Below, piece after piece: positions 37,161 through 48,702 of a DNA stretch of 64,000 nucleotides. Each line of letters opens with the position of its first letter. The stretch's first letter is position 1. The stretch comes from Aquabacter cavernae. GTDB lineage: Bacteria > Pseudomonadota > Alphaproteobacteria > Rhizobiales > Xanthobacteraceae. Made by a program: the position numbers and the translations under genes. Below the pieces are notes generated by a model. That model had not been told where the DNA came from. It searched no databases and was given only the letters and a program-made list of their open reading frames with translations. Where the stretch lies: NCBI RefSeq assembly GCF_003993795.1, contig NZ_RWKV01000004.1, forward strand, positions 1 to 64,000. Reading direction: 5' to 3'.

Positions 37161-37934
37161 ATGATCGCCCCGGACACCTTCCGCCCGGACAGCCGCCTCG
37201 TGGGCGCCCTCGCCCCCTCCCCCAATCACGGCGAACGGCAGGCGGGCATCGACATGCTGGTGCTGCACTATACCGGCATGGAGCGGGCCGAAGAGGCGGT
37301 GGAGCGGCTGCGCGACCCCACCGCCGAGGTCTCCGCCCATTATGTGGTGCTGGAGGACGGCACCATCCTCCAGATGGTGCCGGAGGCGCGGCGCGCCTGG
37401 CATGCCGGCGTCGCGAGCTGGGAAGGGACCACGGACATCAATTCCCGCTCCATCGGCATCGAGATCGCCAATGCCGGCCACGCCTTCGGCTCTCCGCCCT
37501 TCCCGGAGGCCCAGATCATCGCGGTGGCGGCGCTCGCCCAGGACATCCTCGACCGCCATCCCATCCGCGCCGACCGGGTGCTCGCCCATTCGGACGTGGC
37601 CCCATTGCGCAAGGACGATCCGGGCGAAAAATTCCCCTGGCACCTGCTGCACCATGCGGGTGTGGGCCATCTCGTGCACGAGGCGCCGGAACAGGGCGGG
37701 CGCTTCTTCATGCGCGGAGACGGCGGCCAGCCGGTGGCGGCGCTGCAATCCATGCTGGCGCTCTACGGCTACGGCATCGCGGTGACCGGGGACTATGACG
37801 CCGAGACCGAGGCGGTGGTGCGGGCCTTCCAGCGCCATTTCCGCCGCGCCAAGGTGGACGGGGTGGCGGACGCCTCCACCATCATGACCCTGCGCCAATT
37901 GATCCTCACCCGTCCCCAGCCCGAAACGGCGTGA
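37161..37934 (+). CDS. N-acetylmuramoyl-L-alanine amidase (AmiD-like, type 2)
   Basis: A 257-residue zinc amidase. The amidase_2 fold starts at MLVLHYTGMERAEEAVERL. Zinc ligands are likely H in VLHYTG, H in RAWHAGVASWEG and H-x-D in LAHSDVAPLRKDDPGEKFPW. A C-terminal peptidoglycan-binding helical domain follows (ALQSMLALYGYGIAVTGDYDAETEAVVRAFQRHF). There is no signal peptide, so like other alphaproteobacterial AmiD relatives it may be a cytoplasmic muropeptide-recycling enzyme (AmpD-like). It is co-transcribed with the DjlA-like gene. Confidence 0.88.
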   Translation: MIAPDTFRPDSRLVGALAPSPNHGERQAGIDMLVLHYTGMERAEEAVERLRDPTAEVSAHYVVLEDGTILQMVPEARRAWHAGVASWEGTTDINSRSIGIEIANAGHAFGSPPFPEAQIIAVAALAQDILDRHPIRADRVLAHSDVAPLRKDDPGEKFPWHLLHHAGVGHLVHEAPEQGGRFFMRGDGGQPVAALQSMLALYGYGIAVTGDYDAETEAVVRAFQRHFRRAKVDGVADASTIMTLRQLILTRPQPETA

Positions 37935-37991
37935 TGCCATCGGCGCCAGCCCCCGGCGGGTGTCGCGCGGGCTGATGACGCCGCCGCGCCC

Positions 37992-38020
37992 TTGACGCAG
38001 CGGTCGCGGGCGCCCATTGG
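37992..38020 (+). promoter_or_regulatory. Likely rnpB promoter
   Basis: TTGACG at 37992-37997 is followed after 17 bases by a weak -10 (CATTGG, 38015-38020). The mapped 5' end of the RNA by structure (38027) lies 7 bases downstream, which is the right distance. Confidence 0.45.
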
Positions 38021-38026
38021 TGCGCC

Positions 38027-38394
38027 ACCAGTCGGCCGGGCGGCCGCGGCGTGCAAGCGCCGAGGAAAGTCCGGGCTCCACGGAGACACGGTGCCGGATA
38101 ACGTCCGGCGGGGGCGACCCTAGGGAAAGTGCCACAGAAATCAAACCACCCGCGCGTGCGCGGGCCAGGGTGAAACGGTGGGGTAAGAGCCCACCGCGCG
38201 ACCGGCAACGGGAGCGGCACGGCAAACCCCACCGGGAGCAAAGTCGAATAGGGACGGCATCTTCGGAAAGCCCTGTCTTCGGGCCGCCGTCCGGGTTGAC
38301 TGCTTGAGGCGCCGGGCAACCGGCGTCCCAGATGAATGGCCGCCACGCGGGCGCAAGCCCGCCGTACAGAACCCGGCTTACAGGCCGACTGGTC
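38027..38394 (+). ncRNA. rnpB: RNase P RNA, bacterial class A
   Basis: The ends pair exactly: ACCAGTCGGCC at 38027-38037 with GGCCGACTGGT at 38383-38393 forms helix P1. The conserved core is present: GAGGAAAGTCCGGGCTCCAC (P4 5' strand region) near the start, AGGGTGAAACGGTGGGGTAAGAGCC in the middle, and ACAGAACCCGGCTTACAGGCC at the 3' end. This is the catalytic RNA that matures tRNA 5' ends. About 368 nucleotides is normal. It lies 92 bases after the amidase gene and has its own promoter and terminator. Confidence 0.97.
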
Positions 38395-38398
38395 TTAT

Positions 38399-38427
38399 AA
38401 AAGGGCGCCCTCCGGGGCGCCCTTTTT
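38399..38427. terminator. Bidirectional terminator between rnpB and the triheme cytochrome gene
   Basis: Two copies of the self-complementary GGGCGCCC (38403-38410 and 38415-38422) form an 8-base stem with a 4-base loop. AAAA flanks the left side and TTTTT the right. It can end rnpB rightward and the cytochrome gene leftward. Confidence 0.85.
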
Positions 38428-38444
38428 CGTGACCGTGCAGTGCC

Positions 38445-40439
38445 TCACTGCGCCGAGGCGTTGAACTGGGGCGCGCCCAGCTGAAGCGTCTGCACCACCT
38501 GCTGGCCGAAATTGGTCAGCAGCGAATATTGCTCCGCGACCACGGTGTTGGGCTTGGCCGTCACCAGCGGGCAATAGGCAACGATGAGCGCATTGGCCAC
38601 GTCCGAGCGGCGCGCCTTCGGGTTCTGCTGCAGCAAGGTGGTGGCGAAGCGCGAGGCGGCATCGCCCGTCACCGGCACCGCCGGCTTGCCCACCAGCGTC
38701 ACCGCCGCATCCACCAGCGCCTTGGGCACCAGCTTGGCGTTGGTCGGATCGGGACAGGTGAGCTGGGCCGCGACCTGGGTGGGCTGGCGCGCCACCAGCG
38801 ACGTGCCCGTGGGCGTCGCCCAGATGGTGGAGACCGGCGGCATGGAGGCGCCCGGCAGGCCCTCCGAAATGGCCGCCGCCACCTGGAGCGTGAAGCGCTG
38901 CAGCTCGCCCGCCTTCTGCCAGTCGGGAAGCTGGGTCTGCGCCACCACCGGGCAATAGGCGGCGGTGAGCGCGTCCACCACGGTGCCGGCGGAGGCATCC
39001 GTATCGGCATTCTGGTAGGTGGCGATGAGCAGCCGGGTCTGGCGCTCGCCGCCCTGCATCATCTTGGTGATGGCCGCCACCGCCTGCGGGTCCGGCCCGG
39101 TATTGCCGGGCGCGCCGCCCACTTGCGGGCAGTCGAAGGCGGAGGCCTGCTGGGTGCCGTAGGTCGGCACATTGGCCGTGGCGCGCCACGCGGCCACCAT
39201 GGCGGGCGTGGTGTTGGCCATGCCGCCATTGTGCCAGGAGGTGCGCACATAATTCACGAGGTCCGCCACCTGCTGGTCGGAGAGGCGACCCGCGAAAGAG
39301 GGCATGGGCCCGTAGGTGCCACCGGCCGGCAGGCCGCCCAGCACCGCCATGATGACGTTATAGGGCTCGGCGGCGGTGACCGCCGGATTGTCCTTCAGCG
39401 AGGGGATGACATTGGCGTTGCCCGCCCCGCCCGCGCCGTGGCAGGGCGCGCAATTGTCCACATAGGACTGGGCCGCGCGCTGGAACACGTCCGCCGGAAG
39501 GGGCGAGGCCGCCTGGGGGGCGGGCACGTCCTTGGGCGGCGGGCTGTCCAGGAGATAAGTGACGAGGGCCTCCCGGTCGGCGGCGGTGAGGTAGGCGAGG
39601 CTCTCGCGCACCACTTCCGCCATGGGGCCGAACACCTCGGTCTTGCCCGGCACCGAGCCGTTGGTGAAGAACTGGGTGAGGGCGTCCTTGGTCCAGCCGT
39701 CCTTCTTGAGTTGCGCCGCGTCGATGGAGGGCGCCCAATAGCCGTCGATATCGGCGCCGAGGAAATGCTGCTTCTGCTTCACCGCGCCCATGAGGTTGCG
39801 CGGGGTGTGGCAGTCGGAGCAGTGGCCCAGCACCTCGGCGAGATAGGCGCCCCGGTTCCACTGGTCGCTCTTGCCAGGCGTGGGCGTCCAATAGGAGGCG
39901 TCGAAGAACAGCTCGCGCCAGGCCAGCAGGCCCAGGCGCACATTGAAGGGGAAGGACAGTTCGTTCGCCTGGCGCGGCTCCGCCACCGCCGGAATGCGTC
40001 GCACATAGGCCCACAGGGCCTTCAGGTCCGTGTCCGAAACGCCCGTATAGGCGTCGAACGGCATGGCCGGATAGAGATAGGCCCCGTCCTTGCGGATGCC
40101 GTTATGCAAGGCGTTCTTGAAGTCGTCGAACGTCCAGGTACCGATGCCGTAGGTGGGATCGGAGGTGATGTTCACCGAGAACATGCGCCCGAACGGCGTG
40201 TTGAAGGGCAGGTTGCCCGCATAGGGCTTCTTGGGATCGCCCGTATGGCAGGGCATGCAGTCGGCGGCGCGGGCGAGATAGGCGCCCCGGTCCACCAAAG
40301 CCGCGTCGTCCGCCGGCGCCTGGGAGGTGCCCTGGGCGACAGCGGGCGCGGAGACCCCCGCCACAGCCGCCGCGACCAATGCCAGTGTCTTGAACGGTCG
40401 TTTCTTGAAGCCCGCCATTTTTTCCGTCCCCTGCCCCAT
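38445..40439 (-). CDS. Triheme c-type cytochrome, dehydrogenase subunit type, with a duplicated C-terminal extension
   Basis: A 664-residue secreted protein. After a signal peptide (residues 12-36) come three cytochrome c domains with CMPCH (61-65), CSDCH (about 208) and CAPCH (about 336). This is the architecture of the membrane-bound cytochrome subunit of alcohol, gluconate or sorbitol dehydrogenases, which feeds electrons to ubiquinone. Those subunits are usually about 440-480 residues. Here about 190 extra residues form two similar units, each with a CP or AYCP motif and helical ALxxAYCPLV pattern. No flavin or PQQ dehydrogenase gene is adjacent, so it is an orphan. GAGG lies before the ATG at 40439. 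Confidence 0.88.
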   Translation of the reverse strand: MGQGTEKMAGFKKRPFKTLALVAAAVAGVSAPAVAQGTSQAPADDAALVDRGAYLARAADCMPCHTGDPKKPYAGNLPFNTPFGRMFSVNITSDPTYGIGTWTFDDFKNALHNGIRKDGAYLYPAMPFDAYTGVSDTDLKALWAYVRRIPAVAEPRQANELSFPFNVRLGLLAWRELFFDASYWTPTPGKSDQWNRGAYLAEVLGHCSDCHTPRNLMGAVKQKQHFLGADIDGYWAPSIDAAQLKKDGWTKDALTQFFTNGSVPGKTEVFGPMAEVVRESLAYLTAADREALVTYLLDSPPPKDVPAPQAASPLPADVFQRAAQSYVDNCAPCHGAGGAGNANVIPSLKDNPAVTAAEPYNVIMAVLGGLPAGGTYGPMPSFAGRLSDQQVADLVNYVRTSWHNGGMANTTPAMVAAWRATANVPTYGTQQASAFDCPQVGGAPGNTGPDPQAVAAITKMMQGGERQTRLLIATYQNADTDASAGTVVDALTAAYCPVVAQTQLPDWQKAGELQRFTLQVAAAISEGLPGASMPPVSTIWATPTGTSLVARQPTQVAAQLTCPDPTNAKLVPKALVDAAVTLVGKPAVPVTGDAASRFATTLLQQNPKARRSDVANALIVAYCPLVTAKPNTVVAEQYSLLTNFGQQVVQTLQLGAPQFNASAQ

Positions 40440-40453
40440 GACGCCTCACCTAA

Positions 40454-43057
<2,604 letters not shown>

Positions 43058-43382
43058 GCGGGATCGGTAGCGGTTAAGTTTTTGATATGGATCAACTCAT
43101 CGGCCAAAGTGGATGCAAGGAGATGCATCCACTTTGGAGCGATCTCCCGGCAGTTTGAGCGGGACGTTTTTCATCCGCAAACATCGGAAGCCTTCCAGGA
43201 AAAGGGGTAAAGCGGCTTCCTCGCTGGACTCCGGAACAACGTATCGAATTATTCCAATATAAAAGTAGCCCTGTACCATCCTTGCGCGGTTGATCCCCCT
43301 GCGCCTCTCCGTCAGTTTCCCTTCGGAAGCAGGTCCTTGGCGATGCCTTTGGGCCTGCTGGGGTGTGGGGAAAGGCTGGGGC
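43058..43382. other. 325-base intergenic region with palindrome and AT-rich block upstream of mntH
   Basis: The stretch after ligA contains a perfect 14-base inverted repeat (43104-43137), then a mixed region. An AT-rich block at about 43235-43275 (CGAATTATTCCAATATAAAA) is likely to include the mntH promoter. GAATTATTC there has the same core as the Irr box at mbfA but lacks the outer bases, so I do not call it a Fur-family site with confidence. No small gene is apparent. Confidence 0.5.
43104..43137. repeat. Perfect 14-base inverted repeat CCAAAGTGGATGCA / TGCATCCACTTTGG
   Basis: The arms at 43104-43117 and 43124-43137 are exact reverse complements with a 6-base loop, AGGAGA. It lies 46 bases after the ligA stop and could end its transcript, but no T-run follows. 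It may be one copy of an intergenic palindrome family. Confidence 0.6.
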
Positions 43383-44720
43383 ATGAGCAAGACGTCCGAC
43401 CTCCGGCCGCAAATGCCGGAGATCCCGCTGCCGCGCGGCGAAGCGTACCAGGTTCCCGGCTCCGACCCCATCAAGCGCCCCGTCTGGTGGAAGTTCTTCG
43501 GCCCGGCCTTCATCATCTCCATCGGCTATTTCGACCCCGGCAACTGGGCCACGGACCTGCAGGCGGGCAGCCAGTTCGGCTACAGCCTGCTCTGGGTCCT
43601 CTCCCTCAGCTGCCTGATCGGCGCGCTGGTGCAGAATCTGTGCTCCAAGCTGGGCATCGCCTCGGGCAAGGACCTCGCCCAGCATTGCGCCGAGCGCTAT
43701 CCGCCCTGGATGGCGAAGATCTTCTTCGTCTCCGCCGTCATCTCCATGATGGCCACGGATCTGGCCGAGATCATCGGCGTCGCGGTGGCGCTCCAGCTGC
43801 TGCTCGGCATCCCGCTGTGGGAAGGCGCGCTGATCACCATCATCGACGTGTTCCTGATCCTGCTGCTGAACCGCTGGGGCTTCCGGGCGGTGGAGACCAT
43901 CTTCCTCGCCTTCCTCACCACCGTTTCGGTCATGTATGTGGTCGAGATGATCATGAGCCGCCCGGACTATGCTCTGGTGGCCATCGACAGCGTGGTGCCT
44001 TCGGCGGACATCCTCAGCGCTGACGCGCTGTTCGTGGCGGTGGGCATCATCGGCGCCACCATCATGCCGCACAATCTCTACCTGCATTCCCATCTGGCCA
44101 TCTCGCGCCTGAAGGAGAATCTGGCGGCGCCGCGGGTGCTCTATGGCTGGTCGCTGTGGGACACCAACGTGTCGCTGTTCGTGGCCTGGTTCATCAATGC
44201 GGCCATCCTGGTGGTGGCGGCGGCGGTGTTCCATCCCATCTTCCTGAAGGACGGCACGGTCATCCAGTCCTTCAGCGATGCCTACAAGACGCTGGTCCCC
44301 ATCCTCAGCCAGGGCGCGGGCATCATCTTCGCCCTCGCGCTGCTGGTCTCGGGCGTCGCCTCCTCCACCTCGGCCACCCTGGCCGGCCAGGTGGTGTTCG
44401 AGGGCTTCCTGAAAACCGAACACGTCAATCCGTTTGTCATCCGCCTGTGCACGCGCCTTGTCACCATGGCCCCGGCGCTGATCGCAATCCTGATGCATGC
44501 GCATCCGGTCGATATCCTCATGTGGAGCCAGGTGATCCTGTCCATCCAGCTTCCCTTCGCCATGCTGCCTTTGGTCATGCTCACCGACGACCGCTCCATC
44601 ATGGGCGACATGGTGAACAAGGGCTGGGTGCGCGCCGTCATGTGGCCCGCCACCTTGATCCTGCTCATCCTGAACGTGGTGGTGCTGGGCCAGACAGTGG
44701 GCTGGATTCCCGGCGGCTGA
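43383..44720 (+). CDS. mntH: Nramp-family divalent metal transporter (Mn2+, MntH-like)
   Basis: A 445-residue membrane protein with about 11 helices. The two metal-binding signatures are intact: GYFDPGNWATD in helix 1 (DPGN) and ATIMPHNLYLHS in helix 6 (MPH). Nramp proteins import Mn2+ and Fe2+ with protons. Start at the ATG at 43383. It stands before the ferritin gene (84-base gap), so the pair may link metal uptake and storage. The true name mntH is a best guess between MntH-like subfamilies. Confidence 0.92.
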   Translation: MSKTSDLRPQMPEIPLPRGEAYQVPGSDPIKRPVWWKFFGPAFIISIGYFDPGNWATDLQAGSQFGYSLLWVLSLSCLIGALVQNLCSKLGIASGKDLAQHCAERYPPWMAKIFFVSAVISMMATDLAEIIGVAVALQLLLGIPLWEGALITIIDVFLILLLNRWGFRAVETIFLAFLTTVSVMYVVEMIMSRPDYALVAIDSVVPSADILSADALFVAVGIIGATIMPHNLYLHSHLAISRLKENLAAPRVLYGWSLWDTNVSLFVAWFINAAILVVAAAVFHPIFLKDGTVIQSFSDAYKTLVPILSQGAGIIFALALLVSGVASSTSATLAGQVVFEGFLKTEHVNPFVIRLCTRLVTMAPALIAILMHAHPVDILMWSQVILSIQLPFAMLPLVMLTDDRSIMGDMVNKGWVRAVMWPATLILLILNVVVLGQTVGWIPGG

Positions 44721-44804
44721 CCGGCCGCAACGGGGCTGCACCGCGCTTCGTAATTCTTTTCCGGTCCCGCCGTTCCGGCGCGGCCTTTCTCGTGGAGTAA
44801 GACG

Positions 44805-45299
44805 ATGGTTAGCGAAAAGCTTGAGGCCAAGCTGAACGAGCTGCTCAACGGCGAGCTTGAGGCCCATCACATCTATCTGCAGTGCGCCGCCTGGGCGTCC
44901 GAGAACAAGTTCGAGGGCGCGAAGGCCTTCCTGCTGGTGCATGCCGCCGAAGAGCGCACGCACATGATGAAGTTCTTCAGCTTCCTCGACGATCTCGGCG
45001 CGCCCATCGCGCTGAAGGCCCTGCCGAAGCCGGTGGTGGATTCTGCCAGCATCCGTGATCTGTTCCTGCGCATCCAGGACGAGGAGCGGAAGGTCTCCAC
45101 GCACATCTACGAGGCCATCGAGATGGCCCGTGACGAGCACAGCTACGAGACCGACCAGTTCCTGCAGTGGTTCGCCGCCGAGCAGCACGAGGAAGAGAAG
45201 CTCTGCCGCCAGATCCTCGACCGGATCGACCTCATCGGCGAAGGCCCGAACTCCAAGTACTTCGTGGACAAGGAACTGGCCGCCCTCGCCGCCGCCTGA
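44805..45299 (+). CDS. Ferritin-like iron storage protein
   Basis: A 164-residue protein of the non-haem ferritin (FtnA-like) family. The di-iron ferroxidase set is visible: E17 in NGELEAHHIYLQ, E and H in HAAEERTHMMKF (ExxH), and further acidic positions in the second half (DEERKVSTHIYE and EQHEEEKL). Length and four-helix pattern are right. GGAG precedes the ATG. It lies 84 bases after mntH and ends in a strong hairpin. The second metal-binding helix has glutamates as expected for an iron mineralising shell. Confidence 0.88.
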   Translation: MVSEKLEAKLNELLNGELEAHHIYLQCAAWASENKFEGAKAFLLVHAAEERTHMMKFFSFLDDLGAPIALKALPKPVVDSASIRDLFLRIQDEERKVSTHIYEAIEMARDEHSYETDQFLQWFAAEQHEEEKLCRQILDRIDLIGEGPNSKYFVDKELAALAAA

Positions 45300-45313
45300 T
45301 CCAGGTCACCCGT

Positions 45314-45340
45314 CCTCTCATCCCGCACCGGGATGAGAGG
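45314..45340 (+). terminator. Hairpin terminator after the ferritin gene
   Basis: An 11-base perfect stem (CCTCTCATCCC, arms 45314-45324 and 45330-45340) has a 5-base loop and lies 15 bases after the stop. Only TT follows, but the stem is strong and its position is right. Confidence 0.7.
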
Positions 45341-45405
45341 TTCCGGGCGGCGGCGCCGCCCGGATTTTCCTTATGGGCATGGCCGAATGCCCCCATGGCG
45401 CGGGC

Positions 45406-46011
45406 TCAGATGGGCGTGCGCGCCCGGATGGCCGCAGCCAAAGTGCCCTCGTCCAGATAATCCAGCTCCCCGCCCACCGGCACGCCCTGGGCAAGCCGCG
45501 TGACGGTCACGCCCGCATCCCGCAGCAGGTCGGTGAGATAATGGGCCGTGGTCTGCCCATCCACCGTGGCGCCCAAGGCCAGGATCACCTCCTGCACGCC
45601 CTCGCGCGGCACCCGCTCCGCCAGCGAGGCGATGTTGAGGTCGTTGGGACCGATCCCGTCCAGGGGCGAGAGCACGCCGCCCAGCACATGGTAGCGCGCC
45701 TTCAGGGCCCCCGAGCGCTCCAGCGCCCACAGGTCCGATACATCCGCCACCACCACCAGCGTGCCCGCCTCGCGCTCCGCATCGGTGCACACGGTGCAGG
45801 GGTCGCGGACATCGAGATTTCCGCACACCCGGCATTCCACGATCTTGCCCAGCACGTCGCCGAGGGCGGCGTTCAAAGGCGACATGAGCGTCTCGCGCTT
45901 CTTGATGAGATGCAGCGCCGCCCGCCGCGCCGAGCGCGGGCCGAGCCCGGGCAGGCGGGACAGGAGCTGGATCAGGCGCTCGATCTCGGGGCCGGCGACG
46001 GCACGGGGCAT
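45406..46011 (-). CDS. recR: Recombination protein RecR
   Basis: A 201-residue protein: helix-hairpin-helix ([23 protein letters not shown]), a four-cysteine zinc finger ([16 protein letters not shown]), then a Toprim domain ([16 protein letters not shown], ending [20 protein letters not shown]). RecR acts with RecF/RecO to load RecA at gaps. In most alphaproteobacteria it directly follows dnaX-ybaB. Here those two genes are 5.4 kb to the right on the same strand, with accessory genes between. Start ATG at 46011. Confidence 0.95.
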   Translation of the reverse strand: MPRAVAGPEIERLIQLLSRLPGLGPRSARRAALHLIKKRETLMSPLNAALGDVLGKIVECRVCGNLDVRDPCTVCTDAEREAGTLVVVADVSDLWALERSGALKARYHVLGGVLSPLDGIGPNDLNIASLAERVPREGVQEVILALGATVDGQTTAHYLTDLLRDAGVTVTRLAQGVPVGGELDYLDEGTLAAAIRARTPI

Positions 46012-46163
46012 GCTGCGGGACTCGCGACGGGGGACTTTGCCAGGAAAGCACGTCCCGGCGAAGCATGAAGGGGTTCGCGTGAGGGAACCGGGCTGATGCC
46101 AAGACATAGAGCGCCATGCGGCGCCACGCCAGGGGATGAGGATGGGGGTGGGCCGCTCGCGCC

Positions 46164-47402
46164 TCAGGCGGGATGCGGGCCGGAGCCACCGAGGGGCAAT
46201 TCGACTACCTGGATGAGGCCGCCGCCCGGCCGGTTGGTGATGGTGATGTCGCCGCCGGCCTTGCGGACGATTTCGCGGGAGATGGTGAGGCCGAGACCCG
46301 TGCCGGGAATGTTCTGGCTCCGGGCGCGGTCGGCCCGGAAGAATGGCTCGAACACCTGCTCCAGACTGTCCGCCGCGATGCCCGGCCCCTCGTCGGAAAT
46401 GGTGATGCGGGCCGTTGCCCCGGCGCTCACGCTCACCACGCCGCGCACGCCATGGGTGGCCGCATTGATGAACAGGTTCCGCAGCGCGCGGCTCAGGCGC
46501 AGGCGGCTCGCGCGGACCTGGATATCGCAGGTCTCCGCCACCGCGATATCGAACCCCTGCTCCCGCAGCTCCCCGGCAATGGTCCGCACCAGATCGTCCA
46601 GCTGGACGGCCTCGGGGGGTGTCTTCGAGGTTTCCTCATGGACCAGCTGGATGGCGCTGTGGGCGATGCGCTGCAATTCGTCGATATCCTGGAGCCACAG
46701 TGCGCGATCCTCGTCATCGCTCACGAATTCCGCGCGCAGCCGCATGCGGGTCAGGGGGGTGCGCAGATCATGGCCGGCGGCCGCCACCAGCCGCATCCGG
46801 CTTTCGACCGCCAGCTTCAGGCGGGCGGACAGGGCATTGATGGCGGCTGCCGTGGCGCGCACTTCTTCCGGGCCCTTCTCCGCCAAAGTGGGGAGCGTCC
46901 CGTCCGGGCCGACCTGCTCCACCGCGCTTTCCAGGAGGGTGAGCGGCTTGCTCATGCGGTTGCTCGCAAACACCGCGACCGAGCCGACACCGAGCGTGAT
47001 CAAGGCGAGCCACACCCAGAGTTGGGGCTCCGACGGTGGGTCGATCTCCACCTGAACCCACCCGCTCGGCCCCACGCGCAGCGAGACGACCCGAAAGCTG
47101 GGATCATCCGCCTTATAGGTCACGGCAAGGTCCAGGGGCGTCCCCAGCGCGGCGGTGGCGGCGCGCAGAAGGTCCGTCTGGTCCACGTCCGGAGCGCCCG
47201 CGTCGGGCTGGCGCGACAGCCCCGGCGCGTCGGGGGCCTGCTTGGCCAGCCGCTCCATGATGATGAGCTGATTGGCGAGAAGCTGGACCTGGGTCTGCGT
47301 GGAGGTGGCGAAGAAATACATCACCGCCAGCGTAATGAGGACGACCACCGAGACGATGGCCCCCACCAGCAGAAGGGCGAACTTTGCGCGAAGCGTCTGC
47401 AT
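46164..47402 (-). CDS. Membrane sensor histidine kinase of the EnvZ/QseC type
   Basis: A 412-residue two-component kinase. Two membrane helices (residues 7-30 and about 128-148) bracket a periplasmic domain of about 95 residues. HAMP follows, then the phosphoacceptor box [16 protein letters not shown], an N-box ([12 protein letters not shown]), and [20 protein letters not shown] with [13 protein letters not shown]. It lies 64 bases after the response regulator on the same strand. The signal is unknown, and the periplasmic part shows no clear domain. Confidence 0.9.
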   Translation of the reverse strand: MQTLRAKFALLLVGAIVSVVVLITLAVMYFFATSTQTQVQLLANQLIIMERLAKQAPDAPGLSRQPDAGAPDVDQTDLLRAATAALGTPLDLAVTYKADDPSFRVVSLRVGPSGWVQVEIDPPSEPQLWVWLALITLGVGSVAVFASNRMSKPLTLLESAVEQVGPDGTLPTLAEKGPEEVRATAAAINALSARLKLAVESRMRLVAAAGHDLRTPLTRMRLRAEFVSDDEDRALWLQDIDELQRIAHSAIQLVHEETSKTPPEAVQLDDLVRTIAGELREQGFDIAVAETCDIQVRASRLRLSRALRNLFINAATHGVRGVVSVSAGATARITISDEGPGIAADSLEQVFEPFFRADRARSQNIPGTGLGLTISREIVRKAGGDITITNRPGGGLIQVVELPLGGSGPHPA

Positions 47403-47407
47403 GCCTG

Positions 47408-47454
47408 GAGCGTTTCCGAGCGAAGTGTGAAGCGGTTCGCGTGACGGAAACGCG
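47408..47454. repeat. Intergenic palindromic repeat of rhizobial type
   Basis: Between the response regulator and kinase lies GCGTTTCCG (47410-47418) ... CGGAAACGC (47445-47453), with an inner CGAAG...TTCG. This resembles a palindromic repeat scattered in many Hyphomicrobiales genomes with the pattern TTTCCGAGCGAAGTGG. It forms a stem-loop that can separate the two genes' transcript levels. It is a single copy in the window. Confidence 0.55.
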
Positions 47455-47466
47455 AAAACCAAATGT

Positions 47467-48189
47467 CTATGGATCCAGGGGGCTGACCTTGGCGGCGAAC
47501 TGATATCCGCCGTTGCGGATCGCCTTGAAGATCTGCCCCTCATGGCCGTGGGAGAGCTTGCGCCGCAGGCGGCTGACCAGCACGTCGATGGAGCGGTCGA
47601 GCACATCGCCGTCGCGGCGGCGCGTCAGGTCCAGGAGCATCTCGCGGGACAAGAGGCGGCCGGGCCGATCGAGGAAGATCATGAGGAGATCGAACTCGGC
47701 CCCCGTCAGCTGGATGGCGGCGCCCGCGCGATCCGTGACCGAGCGGACGGCGGAATCCACGATGAAATCCTCGAACTGCAACAGCCCGGCCTTGCTCGGA
47801 TCGGGGCGGGAATTCACCCCCCGGCGCAGCACCGCGCGCACGCGGGCGGCCAATTCGCGCGGATTGAAGGGCTTTCCGAGATAGTCGTCGGCGCCGATCT
47901 CAAGGCCGATGATCCGGTCCACGTCCTCCTGCAAGGCGGTGAGCAGGATGACGGGAATGTTCGACCGCGCCGCCCGCAGGTCTCGGCACAGGTCCAGCCC
48001 GGAGCCGTCGGGCAGCATCACGTCGAGAATGATGAGATCGACCTGATGGTTCGCGATCTTCTCGTGCACCTCCCCGCAACTGGAGGCGAGCAGGACGCGG
48101 AATCCCTGCTCCTGCAGATAGCGGCCGAGGAGCTTTCGGATTTCCTTGTCATCGTCGGCAACGAGAAGCTGGGGCGCTGGTGTGCTCAT
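47467..48189 (-). CDS. OmpR-family response regulator
   Basis: A 240-residue regulator: receiver domain (acidic cluster ADDDKEIRKLLG, phosphoacceptor in IILDVMLPDGSG, T in LLTALQED, K in LGKPF) and a C-terminal OmpR winged helix (LTGAEFDLLMIFLDRPGRLLSREMLLDL, DVLVSRLRRKL, IRNGGYQFA). It pairs with the kinase gene just downstream. The region before it, 48190-48702, is AT-richer and has a TGTCAAA ... TTTGACA inverted repeat that may be its target. Confidence 0.92.
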   Translation of the reverse strand: MSTPAPQLLVADDDKEIRKLLGRYLQEQGFRVLLASSCGEVHEKIANHQVDLIILDVMLPDGSGLDLCRDLRAARSNIPVILLTALQEDVDRIIGLEIGADDYLGKPFNPRELAARVRAVLRRGVNSRPDPSKAGLLQFEDFIVDSAVRSVTDRAGAAIQLTGAEFDLLMIFLDRPGRLLSREMLLDLTRRRDGDVLDRSIDVLVSRLRRKLSHGHEGQIFKAIRNGGYQFAAKVSPLDP

Positions 48190-48702
48190 GAGCAGCCGTG
48201 ATCGGTCCGTGTTCGTCCGGGAATTGATGTAGCCACCGGAGTAGCGAGGCCGCGAGTGCTTTTTTGTGTCAAATGCTGTCAGAAACGACCGCAGACATCT
48301 TTTGACATCAAATTCTTCCCGCCAGACGCAATCCGAAATTTACGGTCCGATTTAAATCCACAACCGCCTCTACCTCTATTTCCGTCCGCTGAATACCTGC
48401 GCCGGGCACTATTGGAGAGCGCCGCATGTGCATTCCATCTCGACCAAACGCTGGCCACGCTCTGCCCGAGCGGGAAAAGCCCACCAAGACTGATCACCCG
48501 CATAATATCTCGAAGATTTTGAAGAAGATTTTCATACATACCTATGTGTATTACGCGATGATCGCCGGGAATGGGGCGGGCCTGCTGCCCAATGCGGTCG
48601 CCCTGGCGGCATCCGCCGCGCGCGGCGGCCTCAGGCGGCTCGCCCGGACCGGGGCATCACGCGCTCGGCCCCATGCGGCGTCCAGCCTGCCGGGAGCGGT
48701 CG
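48190..48702. other. 513-base AT-richer divergent intergenic region
   Basis: This separates the response regulator from the lipoprotein gene and is visibly poorer in GC than its flanks. TGTCAAA (48267-48273) and TTTGACA (48301-48307) form an inverted repeat with 27 bases between, and further TGTC/GACA words lie nearby. An imperfect palindrome (ATACATACCTATGTGTAT, 48535-48552) is also present. The 89-codon open frame at 48256-48522 lacks a ribosome site and I do not call it a gene. Confidence 0.5.

Noticed and set aside
43235-43260. Second Irr box before mntH
   Set aside because: Only the GAATTATTC core is palindromic; the TTTA/TAAA outer bases are missing, so I do not list it as a site.
48256-48522. 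89-codon + strand open frame in the AT-rich region upstream of the lipoprotein
   Set aside because: No Shine-Dalgarno, no recognisable domain, composition typical of random open frame in a control region.
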